Origin: Gammaproteobacteria bacterium
GTDB taxonomy: Bacteria; Pseudomonadota; Gammaproteobacteria; JAGOUN01
Assembly: GCA_021208965.1 (NCBI GenBank)
Contig: JAJOJD010000050.1
Span: forward strand, 60,063 to 124,062
Length of the DNA: 64,000 nucleotides
Reading direction: 5' to 3'
The notes beneath the pieces were generated by a model. The model searched no databases. It had not been told where the DNA came from and was given only the letters and a program-made list of their open reading frames with translations. Position numbers and translations under genes: made by a program. Position 1 is the stretch's first letter. The number at the start of each line of letters is the position of its first letter. Positions 50,480 through 58,749 of the stretch are shown one piece after another.

Positions 50480-51297
50480 CTAGGCTGCAGCAGAAGTTAC
50501 ACTACTCGCTCCACCCAAAATAGGCAATATTTGTGTCACGACACGGTTCCAAGCCGATACGCCTGAAGGCGGCACATAGATAATGGCATTACCTTGCAAG
50601 AAAAACTTGTCCGCCGCTATCACTGACGCAGGATTTTGAGCATCAAACCAATCAACATAAATCACACCGTCTTTTTGAAACAGAACAAACACTTGGCGTG
50701 TATTTGCTGTGAGCGTGTTCACTCCTCCCACTTCACTAATCGCCTGCATAACGCTCATCGGCTTATCCGTGATTGGAAGCACACCCTGCCGTATGACTTC
50801 GCCGACGATCTGTACTTGCTGAAACCTAAAATTGACAATACGAATCGTTAATTGCGGATCGCGAATATAGGTTTTAGTTTTTCTTCCAGTACTTGACGAG
50901 CCTGATCTAGTGTTAAGCCAGCGACGTTGACTTTGCCTGCAAATGGAAAAAAAATGCAGCCCTCTTCATCAACCAACATACCTGTTTGATCTGGACTCGC
51001 TAATTGAGTGGTTTGAGTCGTTAATTCAGGATGGTTCCACACAATGATATTGAGAATATCAAAAGGTCCGATATGATAGACGGGAAGTGGATCATTCTGA
51101 TGCTGCCCTAACCAAGCCGCATTTAATTCAGTCACACGAAAATCTTGATGTTGACCATTCAATTCATAACCATCTTGAACCTCTGCATCTGAAAAATAGG
51201 TGCCTGGAACAGAACAACTCGATAAGGATATCGCCAAAAAAGAACTGAGGAAAAATAAAATGATTCTTTTTAATCCAGTTATAACGTTCATGCTCAT
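50480..51297 (-). CDS. wza: Wza-like polysaccharide export lipoprotein, frame broken
   Basis: Outer-membrane export channel protein. The first frame has the signal peptide with lipobox SLSSC, then the polysaccharide export domain VYHIGPFDILNIIVWNHPEL and a SLBB-type part (FFPFAGKVNVAGLTLDQARQ). It ends KPIFAIRN and stop. The other frame begins IRDPQLTIRIVNFRFQQVQI and continues VGEVIRQGVLPITDKPMS to the end. One missing base near 50868-50875 joins them (EEKLKTYIRDPQL or similar), as in Wza. Corrected length is about 272 residues, short for a Wza with its C-terminal helix, so it is closer to the smaller KpsD/EpsA-type exporters. It is upstream of wzc in the same operon. Confidence 0.85.
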
Positions 51298-51358
51298 CCT
51301 TGCTTGTTTAAAAGTCTCTTTTAAAATAGATTATCCTAATATTCGAGAAATGGGAAGG

Positions 51359-52366
51359 TTATTTATTTTCGTAATAATCGATATACCAATCAACAAACTG
51401 GTTAATTCCGTCTTGAACAGTTACCTGTGGTTTATAACCAAGATCTTTTTCCAGTCGAGAAACATCTGCAAATGTCGAAGGAACATCACCAGCTTGCATA
51501 TCCATGAAATGATATTCCGCTTTTTTACCTAAGGCTTTTTCTAAGGCTCCAATATAATCCATCAATGGTACAGGTTGATTATTACCAATATTGTAAATAC
51601 GATAAGGCGCGTAGCTTGTTGCTGGATCAGGCCTATCACTATTCCACTCAACATTTGGTTGCGCTGGATTTTCTAATGCACGAACAATACCTTCAACAAT
51701 ATCTGCTACAAATGTAAAATCGCGTATCATTTTTCCATGGTTATACACGTCAATCGGCTGTCCCGCTAAAATAGCTTTAGTAAATTTAAACAAAGCCATA
51801 TCTGGACGCCCCCACGGTCCATAAACAGTAAAAAAACGCAACCCCGTACAAGGAAGATGAAACAAACTGGCATAAGAATGCGCAATCAATTCATTAGCGC
51901 GCTTTGTCGCCGCATACAGAGCCATAGGGTGATCCACATTTTGCGATTCATCAAAGGGTTGTTTTGTATTCGCGCCGTAAGCAGAGCTGGTGGATGCATA
52001 AACAAGATGTTCAACATGATGATGACGACAACATTCAATTAAATTAACAAAGCCGACAACATTCGAACTGACATACACATCAGGATTATCAATAGAATAA
52101 CGGACCCCTGCTTGCGCGGCTAAATTGACGACCTTGTGAATCGTATGCCGCTGAAAAACGGCTTCTAGATTCACTTTGTCCGCTAAATCTACTTTTTCAA
52201 AAACAAAATTAGGCTGTAACATTAAAGCCGCTAAACGTGCTTCTTTGAGAGAAACATCATAATAATCATTGAGACTATCTAAACCGACAACGTGTTCTCC
52301 ACGTTCAAGGAGTTTTTTTGCGAGATGAAAACCAATAAATCCTGCCGCACCGGTGACTAAAATCAT
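51359..52366 (-). CDS. UDP-glucuronate 4-epimerase
   Basis: Extended SDR of 335 residues converting UDP-glucuronate to UDP-galacturonate for capsule or LPS. The NAD loop is [35 protein letters not shown] is typical of this epimerase group, as are [15 protein letters not shown], the catalytic [11 protein letters not shown] (YxxxK-type), and [19 protein letters not shown] chose ATG at 52366 (MILVTGAAG) because a GGAAGG site lies at the right distance; an upstream ATG at 52393 adds nine residues. It lies upstream of wza-wzc and likely supplies their polysaccharide. The arn-like decarboxylase uses the same UDP-glucuronate pool. Confidence 0.9.
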   Translation of the reverse strand: MILVTGAAGFIGFHLAKKLLERGEHVVGLDSLNDYYDVSLKEARLAALMLQPNFVFEKVDLADKVNLEAVFQRHTIHKVVNLAAQAGVRYSIDNPDVYVSSNVVGFVNLIECCRHHHVEHLVYASTSSAYGANTKQPFDESQNVDHPMALYAATKRANELIAHSYASLFHLPCTGLRFFTVYGPWGRPDMALFKFTKAILAGQPIDVYNHGKMIRDFTFVADIVEGIVRALENPAQPNVEWNSDRPDPATSYAPYRIYNIGNNQPVPLMDYIGALEKALGKKAEYHFMDMQAGDVPSTFADVSRLEKDLGYKPQVTVQDGINQFVDWYIDYYENK

Positions 52367-52440
52367 AAATGAACCTTCCCTTTTCGTTGTCATGTATGTT
52401 TAGCCTAACAATTTTAAAAATAAATTACAAATCGTCCGAA

Positions 52441-54015
52441 CTACAATATCGTCATACCGCCATCATAGCGGAAATCAGTATGAGGATGGTCCGCATTAAA
52501 ATGTAATCCTCGGCTTTCTTTTCGTTGTTGTGCAGAACGAACAATTAACTCTGCCACTAATACCAGATTGCGTAATTCGAGCAAATCACGCGTAACCTTA
52601 TAGTGCTCGTAATAATCTTTGACTTCTTGCTTCAGCAATAAAATACGGTGCATAGCACGCTCTAAGCGTCTGTCTGTTCGAACAATACCGACATAGTTCC
52701 ACATTGTACGCCGTAGCTCATCCCAATTATGCGCAATCACAATCGCTTCATCCGATTGCAAGATGCGATATTCATCCCAAGGTTCTACCGATTCATCGGC
52801 GCACGTGTCAGCAAAATCAGCAAGAATAGAATGAGCGGCTGCTTGAGCAAAAACCAAGCATTCCAGTAAAGAATTACTCGCCATACGATTTGCGCCGTGC
52901 AAACCAGTATAAGCCACTTCCCCAATCGCATATAAATTTTTAATATCCGTTTTGGCGTCCAAATCGGTCACGACCCCGCCACACGTATAATGGGCGGCTG
53001 GAACGACCGGAATCCATTCTTTTGTGATATCTATGCCCAACGCTAAGCAGCGTTTTACAATCATTGGAAATTTCTCACGAATAAATTCAGGACTTTTGTG
53101 TGTTATATCTAAAAAAACATTTGGGTATCCGCCTTTTTTCATTTGATCATCTATCGCACGAGCGACAACGTCACGGGGCGCTAATTCTTCCGATGGATCA
53201 TAATGCTGCATAAATCGTTCCCCTGTCGGTAAGCGCAAGAAAGCTCCCTCTCCACGTAAAGCTTCCGTGATTAAAAAAGAGTTTTCTTTGGGATGATACA
53301 GACAAGTAGGATGAAATTGGTTAAATTCCATGTTAGCGACACGGCATCCCGCTCGATATGCCATGGCAATGCCATCACCGCTAGAAACAACAGGGCTCGT
53401 GCAGTATAAATAGGCTTTACTTGCACCACCCGTTGCTAAAACAACGGCGTTAGCCACCACAGAAAAGACATGATGGTTCTTATCTTCTAAGACGTAGGCA
53501 CCAATACAAGCGCCTGCCTTTTTAATGAGATCAATCGCTAATGCATATTCAATCAGCTCAATATTATGATGTGCCCGAACACGCTGATCCAAGGTGTCTT
53601 TGACTGCCTTACCCGTTGCATCCGCCGCATGCCAGATTCGTCGATGCGAATGCCCGCCTTCTTGGGTTAAATGATATTCTTTTTCTCCCAAGGCGTTAAT
53701 TTCATGCGTAAAATCGACCCCAAGATTAATCAGCCAGTCAATTGCAGATTTTGCATTTTTTACAACAAATTCAACGGCGCTGTATTGACATAAACCACGA
53801 CCAGCACTTAAAGTATCACGAATATGCGCCTCATAACTATCTTCAGCATTTGCCGCCGCAACTGCTGCAACACCGCCTTGTGCATAATACGAAGCGCCTT
53901 CTTGTAGGGACGTTTTTGATAAAATGGTCACCGGACAGTAATCCGCCAAATGCAAACCTAACGCAAGACCTGCTGCACCTGAACCGATGATTAACACGCC
54001 GGTTTTTTTTTGCAT
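52441..54015 (-). CDS. nadB: L-aspartate oxidase
   Basis: FAD enzyme that makes iminoaspartate, the first step of de novo NAD synthesis. It has 524 residues. IIGSGAAGLALGLHLA is the FAD loop, and EGASYYAQGGVAAV and LTQEGGHSHRRIWHAADATG are NadB signatures. HPTCLYHPKENSFLITEALRGEGA is split here across residues 239-262, and NSLLECLVFAQAA is near the C-terminus. nadA and nadC are not adjacent. Full length, no break. Confidence 0.95.
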   Translation of the reverse strand: MQKKTGVLIIGSGAAGLALGLHLADYCPVTILSKTSLQEGASYYAQGGVAAVAAANAEDSYEAHIRDTLSAGRGLCQYSAVEFVVKNAKSAIDWLINLGVDFTHEINALGEKEYHLTQEGGHSHRRIWHAADATGKAVKDTLDQRVRAHHNIELIEYALAIDLIKKAGACIGAYVLEDKNHHVFSVVANAVVLATGGASKAYLYCTSPVVSSGDGIAMAYRAGCRVANMEFNQFHPTCLYHPKENSFLITEALRGEGAFLRLPTGERFMQHYDPSEELAPRDVVARAIDDQMKKGGYPNVFLDITHKSPEFIREKFPMIVKRCLALGIDITKEWIPVVPAAHYTCGGVVTDLDAKTDIKNLYAIGEVAYTGLHGANRMASNSLLECLVFAQAAAHSILADFADTCADESVEPWDEYRILQSDEAIVIAHNWDELRRTMWNYVGIVRTDRRLERAMHRILLLKQEVKDYYEHYKVTRDLLELRNLVLVAELIVRSAQQRKESRGLHFNADHPHTDFRYDGGMTIL

Positions 54016-54124
54016 AATACCTTAAAAAGTAAGGAGTTAAGATAAACGCACTATAGAGCAGGGGTCAAACTTTTGTCAACATACCCTATATTTTTGCATT
54101 AAGGATGGTCTGGAAATAACTTTT

Positions 54125-55084
54125 TTACCGGACAGTTTTACATAGAGAGGTCGATTTTTTCCAGTCTTCCTCAAACGTTTTTTCTAAATCGGTGAGGACT
54201 TGTTTTTCCGACGTCATGACTCCAAGCTCGCGATTGGTGAAAATCCCTGAATAACTGAGGTTTGCTGATCCAATATACGCCGTTAAGTGATCACTCATCA
54301 GAACTTTTGCATGTTGTTCAGGTTTTTTCATGGCATGGAGTTGGATGTGATGTTGACAAAGTGTTTCTTTGTTTAAAATTTTTGTTCTTGGTGAGAGCAA
54401 AATACGAATAGGGATGGATTGTTTGATTAACCCATTCACTATTTGTTTTTCCGTGAGCGCAATGGCATAAATATCTAAATTTTTATGAGAATTTTTAATT
54501 AGGGTGTTAATTTTTTTTCCGCTATTTTCAGGGCTTAAGACAAGAGGGGAGTGTTCTGGTGCTTGATAAGGTTTTCTTTTCCAGTCTGCGTCAAATAATT
54601 GACTCATCTCTTGAACAATATTTTTTTCATCAATAGTAAGTATAAAATTGCGTTGACGATGTAGCCCAGAATATGTGAAGTTGTTGGTCAGAATCAATGC
54701 GCGTTGTTCATCAAGCAAAACGGTTTTTTGATGTGTGAGCGAATAATATTTTGGGGTGTAATGAATAGAAATGCCCGACTTTTTTAATCGACGAAGAATT
54801 TTTTTATTTTCTCCCTCGGTTTTATAGGGTTCTTTTTCAATTAATAATTGCACCATAACGCCGCGATGTTGCTGTTGCACGAGTGCATCAGCCATTGCGT
54901 TGGCAGTGAAGCCATACATCGTCATTTTTATGCTTTTTTTCGCTGAGGAGATCGCTTGGATTAAAGGAGCGGTTCCTGAGTCGGGCAATACCATGAGTGT
55001 TGTTTTAGCCAATGTTAACGTAACGCTAAAGAATAAAAAAAATTTAATCAGAAAACGCAAAATTTTTTCTATCCATAAAGGCAT
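54125..55084 (-). CDS. Exported phospholipase D-family protein
   Basis: PLD-superfamily protein with two HKD motifs: LTHQKTVLLDEQRA and QHAKVLMSDHLTAYIGSANL. The second is a textbook HxK(x)4D with GSANLS. An N-terminal hydrophobic segment (ILRFLIKFFLFFSVTLTLA) is a signal peptide or anchor, so it acts in the periplasm or outside. It resembles Nuc-type nucleases and cardiolipin-synthase-like enzymes; lipid or nucleic acid as substrate cannot be decided. The start at 55084 (MPLWIEKILRF) is preferred over 55102; both overlap the recR end, in another frame. It is last in the dnaX-ybaB-recR unit. Confidence 0.82.
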   Translation of the reverse strand: MPLWIEKILRFLIKFFLFFSVTLTLAKTTLMVLPDSGTAPLIQAISSAKKSIKMTMYGFTANAMADALVQQQHRGVMVQLLIEKEPYKTEGENKKILRRLKKSGISIHYTPKYYSLTHQKTVLLDEQRALILTNNFTYSGLHRQRNFILTIDEKNIVQEMSQLFDADWKRKPYQAPEHSPLVLSPENSGKKINTLIKNSHKNLDIYAIALTEKQIVNGLIKQSIPIRILLSPRTKILNKETLCQHHIQLHAMKKPEQHAKVLMSDHLTAYIGSANLSYSGIFTNRELGVMTSEKQVLTDLEKTFEEDWKKSTSLCKTVR

Positions 55085-55652
55085 GAGTGAGCGTATGACC
55101 ATCCGTGTATTCTAGTTCACTTCCCATCGGCAAGCCGTGAGCTAGTCGTGTAATATTGATTGGTAAGTGACGAAGTGCGCTTGCAATATAATGTGATGTT
55201 GTTTGGCCCTCTATGGTTGCGCTTAAGGCTAAGATGACTTCGTCAACAGGATTTTTTTTGATTTGTTCCAATAAAAGTGGGATGCCAATTTGTTCGGGGC
55301 CAATGCCATCAATCGGAGATAATTGTCCGTGTAAAACGAAATAACGACCATTAAATGTTGCGGTCTGCTCGATAACGATGGTGTCCATCTGCCCTTCAAC
55401 GATGCAGATTTTTGTTTGAGCGCGTTTCGTGTTACGACAGATTTGGCAGAGTTCTGTTTCTGTGAGGACGCGACATTGTATGCATCGACGAATGTGCTTG
55501 AGGTTTCGTATAATGGTATTGGCTAAATGCTCAGTTTTTTTTATATCGTTCTGGAGTAAATAAAAAGCCATGCGTTGCGCTGACTTCGGGCCTACGCCTG
55601 GAAGATAGCGCAACGCTTGAATAAGCTCTTGGATTAACGGGCTAACGCTCAA
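55044..55652 (-). CDS. recR: Recombination protein RecR
   Basis: Ring-forming mediator that loads RecA with RecF/RecO. It has 202 residues. The helix-hairpin-helix start is ALRYLPGVGPKSAQRMAFYLL. The four-Cys zinc motif spans CIQCRVLTETELCQIC, and the Toprim domain has ICIVEGQMDTIVIE. The end carries the Walker B-like region IILALSATIEGQTTS in the form EVILALSATIEGQTTSHY. It has the usual length and follows ybaB with no gap. Confidence 0.96.
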   Translation of the reverse strand: MSVSPLIQELIQALRYLPGVGPKSAQRMAFYLLQNDIKKTEHLANTIIRNLKHIRRCIQCRVLTETELCQICRNTKRAQTKICIVEGQMDTIVIEQTATFNGRYFVLHGQLSPIDGIGPEQIGIPLLLEQIKKNPVDEVILALSATIEGQTTSHYIASALRHLPINITRLAHGLPMGSELEYTDGHTLTHAFMDRKNFAFSD

Positions 55653-56024
55653 TTATTCAGCACCTGAGGATCCAGCATCACCTTCGCCGCCAAAGCCTTC
55701 TGGTAGTTTCATTCCAACAAAGCCAGAGAGTTGCTCTTTTGTCGCTGCTTCAATTTTATCGACAGCATCGTTAATGGCCGCCGTCACTAAGTCTTCAATC
55801 ATTTCACGATCTTGAGTTGACAAGCCTGGAACAAGATCAGTACTAATCACTGTTTTAACGGCATATTGATTGCCGCGTTTCGTGATTTCAACTAAACCGC
55901 CGCCTGCTTTTCCTACCACTGTCATGTTTGCAATTTTCCCTTGCATCTCCTGCATTTTCCCTTGCATTTCTTTGGCCTTTGTCATTAACTCGTTAAAGTC
56001 AAAATTTTGATTGTTTTGCATCAT
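55653..56024 (-). CDS. ybaB: YbaB/EbfC nucleoid-associated protein
   Basis: Small DNA-binding dimer of 123 residues. MTKAKEMQGKMQEMQGKIAN is the coiled-coil helix, and VVGKAGGGLVEITKRGNQ the family signature. The Gly/Ser-rich tail (GFGGEGDAGSSG) is a little longer than in E. coli (109 residues). The usual gene order dnaX-ybaB-recR is kept, with an 18-base gap to the end of dnaX. Confidence 0.94.
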   Translation of the reverse strand: MMQNNQNFDFNELMTKAKEMQGKMQEMQGKIANMTVVGKAGGGLVEITKRGNQYAVKTVISTDLVPGLSTQDREMIEDLVTAAINDAVDKIEAATKEQLSGFVGMKLPEGFGGEGDAGSSGAE

Positions 56025-56041
56025 GTCCCCTTGGTTATTGT

Positions 56042-57493
56042 CTATTTATCGAGTTCTGCGTCAAACATATTGAGCAGTTGCGCCAGCTTTGGATCTTGTT
56101 TCGTCTCTGTGTCCTTTTTTGTTGATTTTTCTTCTGCTGGCAATAGCGGCAAAAATTCAACTGTCACCAAGACAGAGTACCCACAATATTGAGAAATAGC
56201 ATCCGATAACATTTGCTGTTGCTTACTATTGCACAAGGATCGAAAGTGCGCTGGTAAAAGTAATTCTAGTCGATTATCGCTAATTTTGCCAATTTTTGAC
56301 TGATCAGCGATAGTTTGTGTAACGCCTTTAAGATCCAGCTGTCGTATAACATCCGGCCAATTTTCAGTATTAATTTTTCGTGTTGATTCTTTTGGTTTCT
56401 CATCACTGAGAGGGTAAAAATCCATAGCTCTCAGTAATGTTATTTCCATTCCTACTTTTGCTGTTGGTGCATACGGAAGATCTCGTTTTCCGGTGAGGCA
56501 GACTTGATAAAGGAGTTGAATGTCGTTGGGGGATAGCTTTTGACTTAATGCGTTTTACTTTTTGTCTGTCGTATCGTGTATCACCAGCCAGTATGTCTGG
56601 TTTTTTTGAAGTAGGGCAAGGTAATGCAGTATATTCAATAACTCATCCAGCGCGCGTAAAAAATCTGTTCCTTTTTCTTCCATGGTTTTTGTGAGTGCAA
56701 AAACGAGGTCTTCTTGTTTGTCTGCAATCGCCGTCAGTAAATCCAGTGATAGATATTTCCCATCGGTGCCGAGTAGTTGGCTTGTTTTTTCGTCTGTGAT
56801 GATATCACCGGAGAATACGATGGCTTGGTCGAGTATGCTGAGAGCATCTCGCATGCTTCCTTGCGCTGCTTGAGCGATTTCTGAGAGTGCAGATGGGTCA
56901 GCGGGTATTTTTTCTATCTCTAAAATTTTTTCGAGGTGGGATTGTATTTCGGAAACGGTTAACATTTTTAATGTGAGTTTTAAACAGCGTGATAAAACAG
57001 TGATGGGTAGTTTTTCTGGATCTGTTGTTGCCAGTAGAAATTTAACGTGACTCGGCGGTTCTTCTAATGTTTTTAACAATGCATTAAAGCTGTGTCCAGA
57101 TAGCATGTGTACTTCATCAATCAAATAAACCTTATAACGGCCTCGAGTCGGGCTGTACTGCACATTATCCAGTAGTTCCCGTGTGTCTTCGACCTTTGTG
57201 CGAGAAGCGGCATCAATTTCAATTAAATCAGGATAAGCACCTTTATCAATTTGAATGCATGCATAACAATGTTGACAGGGCGTTGCTGTTGGACCCATGT
57301 CACAGTTTAAGCATTTTGTTAGGATGCGAGCAATCGTTGTTTTGCCCACCCCCCGTGTGCCTGAAAATAAGTAGGCGTGGTGTAGTCTGTTCATTTCAAT
57401 AGAGTGTTGGATAATCGATGCAATATGTGTTTGGCCGACCATTTCCTCTAATGATTTTGGTCTCCATTTGCGTGCAAGGACAGAATAATTCAA
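56042..57493 (-). CDS. dnaX: DNA polymerase III clamp-loader subunit DnaX with an in-frame TAA
   Basis: ATPase of the clamp loader. The first 312 codons hold Walker A GTRGVGKTT, the zinc module CLNCDMG...CQHCYAC, Walker B YLIDEVHMLS and the SRC arginine finger (TVLSRCLKL). TAA at 56555-56557 then interrupts. The same frame continues at once with NALSQKLSPNDIQLLYQVCL, TGKRDLPYAPTAKVGMEITLLRAM and on to 56042, the expected domain III end and C-terminus. Total would be 484 residues. The stop follows C-AAA-AAG, which recalls the dnaX slippery site, but no frame change is needed. A premature stop at 312 falls inside the oligomerisation domain, so a read error, nonsense mutation or readthrough should be considered. 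Confidence 0.9.
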
Positions 57494-57519
57494 GGCTTAT
57501 ACTCAGACATGTGATTAAT

Positions 57520-57628
57520 GGCGGCAGCGCTTAGCGACACTTCGACGCCCGAGGTCACCGTTACCGATGCTTCCTTCCGGACCTGACGGGGTTCACGGCT
57601 TATCGTCGTGAAGGAGCCATGCGCTACC
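57520..57628 (-). ncRNA. ffs: Signal recognition particle RNA, 4.5S type
   Basis: The minus strand contains GTCAGGTCCGGAAGGAAGCA, the universal SRP RNA apical core (asymmetric loop plus GGAA tetraloop) that binds Ffh. The ends GGTAGCGC and GCGCTGCC pair, giving a single long hairpin of about 109 bases. The position directly upstream of dnaX is the order known in several gammaproteobacteria. Exact ends are set from pairing and may shift by a few bases. Confidence 0.93.
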
Positions 57629-57784
57629 ATTGTCTACAGAAAAAATTCTATCAATTATCTTGAGTGAAAGAAAGCAAATTTTGATTTTGTCATATGGTTT
57701 GAAATATCGTTTTTCTGTGCTAAAATGAAAGCCTTAAAGCATTCTCGATTTTTAGAGAACGCTAAAATTTGGAGGGTTAATGCG

Positions 57785-58666
57785 ATGCTGAACCGAATTA
57801 AAGAATTAGGTCTCCTCAGTTTGGTTGAGAAAGCGGCTAGACAGGAAATCGATGAAAAGCAGTATCAAATTAAAATGGCCGCTGAACTCCGGCGTTTAAC
57901 CTTGCTGTATTTCCAAGGCAAGCTTTCTTCTATTATCCCTGATGGTCCTGCGGTTGTTGAATTACGAAAAAATTTTAAGTCAAATGAAGTCGCTTTTTCG
58001 AGACGCATTTTAAATGAGTGGGCTCAGCATGAAGAGTTAGTTATGCTGTCGGAGTTATTGGATAGTTCGTTGATTGTTTATAAGTATGATACGAGCAAGG
58101 AAAGTCACTTTCGAATGAATCTTTCCTCGCGTGTTTCTGATATCACGAAAGATGAGATTGAATTGTATAATCACAATGGACAGCATTGGTCCGCTGTTGT
58201 TCCTAGTGGCACTTTTGATAAAACAGATATTTCAGTGCTCGCAAATAAGCAAATTTTGCCCACCCTCGGTGATAACTATTGTGCGTCTAATGCAGTTTCT
58301 CTGATACTAAAAAATAGGATCGAGGAGTCTATTTTGTCGCCGGATACAGCCCTTAAAAATAATTCCACTAACATAGCCGATCGTGTCAGTCGACCAGAGC
58401 CAATCTGTCCAGCGAGTGATAGCTATGCAAAGATGATTCATCGTTTAGAAGAAAATGCCAAAGCTGGGGATGTGAAATCTGAGAAAATACTGAAACAAAT
58501 AGAAAATGATGCTAAGTTAGCCGTCAAACTGTCTCTTGAGCAAGGTCGATTACCTGCTGTAGAGAAGAAGCCTTCAGTTCTTGGTTTCTACTCAAAGCCG
58601 GCTCCTGTGGCGGAGGATAAAACCTCAACATCAAGTTTTTTACCACGATTTTCGCTCACGAAGTAG
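57785..58666 (+). CDS. OTU-like (possibly permuted) protein with UIM-like helix
   Basis: A 293-residue protein of unknown family. Numbering is from ATG 57785, chosen for the GGAGG site nine bases upstream; the open frame begins at 57725. Residues 81-140 look like the C-terminal half of an OTU cysteine protease: HEELVMLSELLDSSLIVYKY, then a strand IELYNHNGQHWSAVVP with His134. After it, LGDNYCASNAVSLILKNR (162-178) looks like the OTU D-x-x-C active-site helix, with D163 and C166. The His comes before the Cys, so a circularly permuted OTU would be needed. Residues 240-253 (ENDAKLAVKLSLEQ) fit the ubiquitin-interacting motif with Ala and Ser at the right spacing. Deubiquitinase function is inferred. 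No signal peptide. Confidence 0.55.
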   Translation: MLNRIKELGLLSLVEKAARQEIDEKQYQIKMAAELRRLTLLYFQGKLSSIIPDGPAVVELRKNFKSNEVAFSRRILNEWAQHEELVMLSELLDSSLIVYKYDTSKESHFRMNLSSRVSDITKDEIELYNHNGQHWSAVVPSGTFDKTDISVLANKQILPTLGDNYCASNAVSLILKNRIEESILSPDTALKNNSTNIADRVSRPEPICPASDSYAKMIHRLEENAKAGDVKSEKILKQIENDAKLAVKLSLEQGRLPAVEKKPSVLGFYSKPAPVAEDKTSTSSFLPRFSLTK

Positions 58667-58749
58667 TCTAGGTAAAAATTACTTGGTTGTTCTTTTGTCC
58701 TGCTGTTATGATGGACTTTACATAAATTCCTCATTTTTTTAAGTGCAAA

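Noticed and set aside
56550..56565. E. coli-type dnaX programmed frameshift
   Set aside because: The site has only five A residues before G, and the -1 frame after it is a basic, non-homologous peptide; conserved sequence continues in the original frame.
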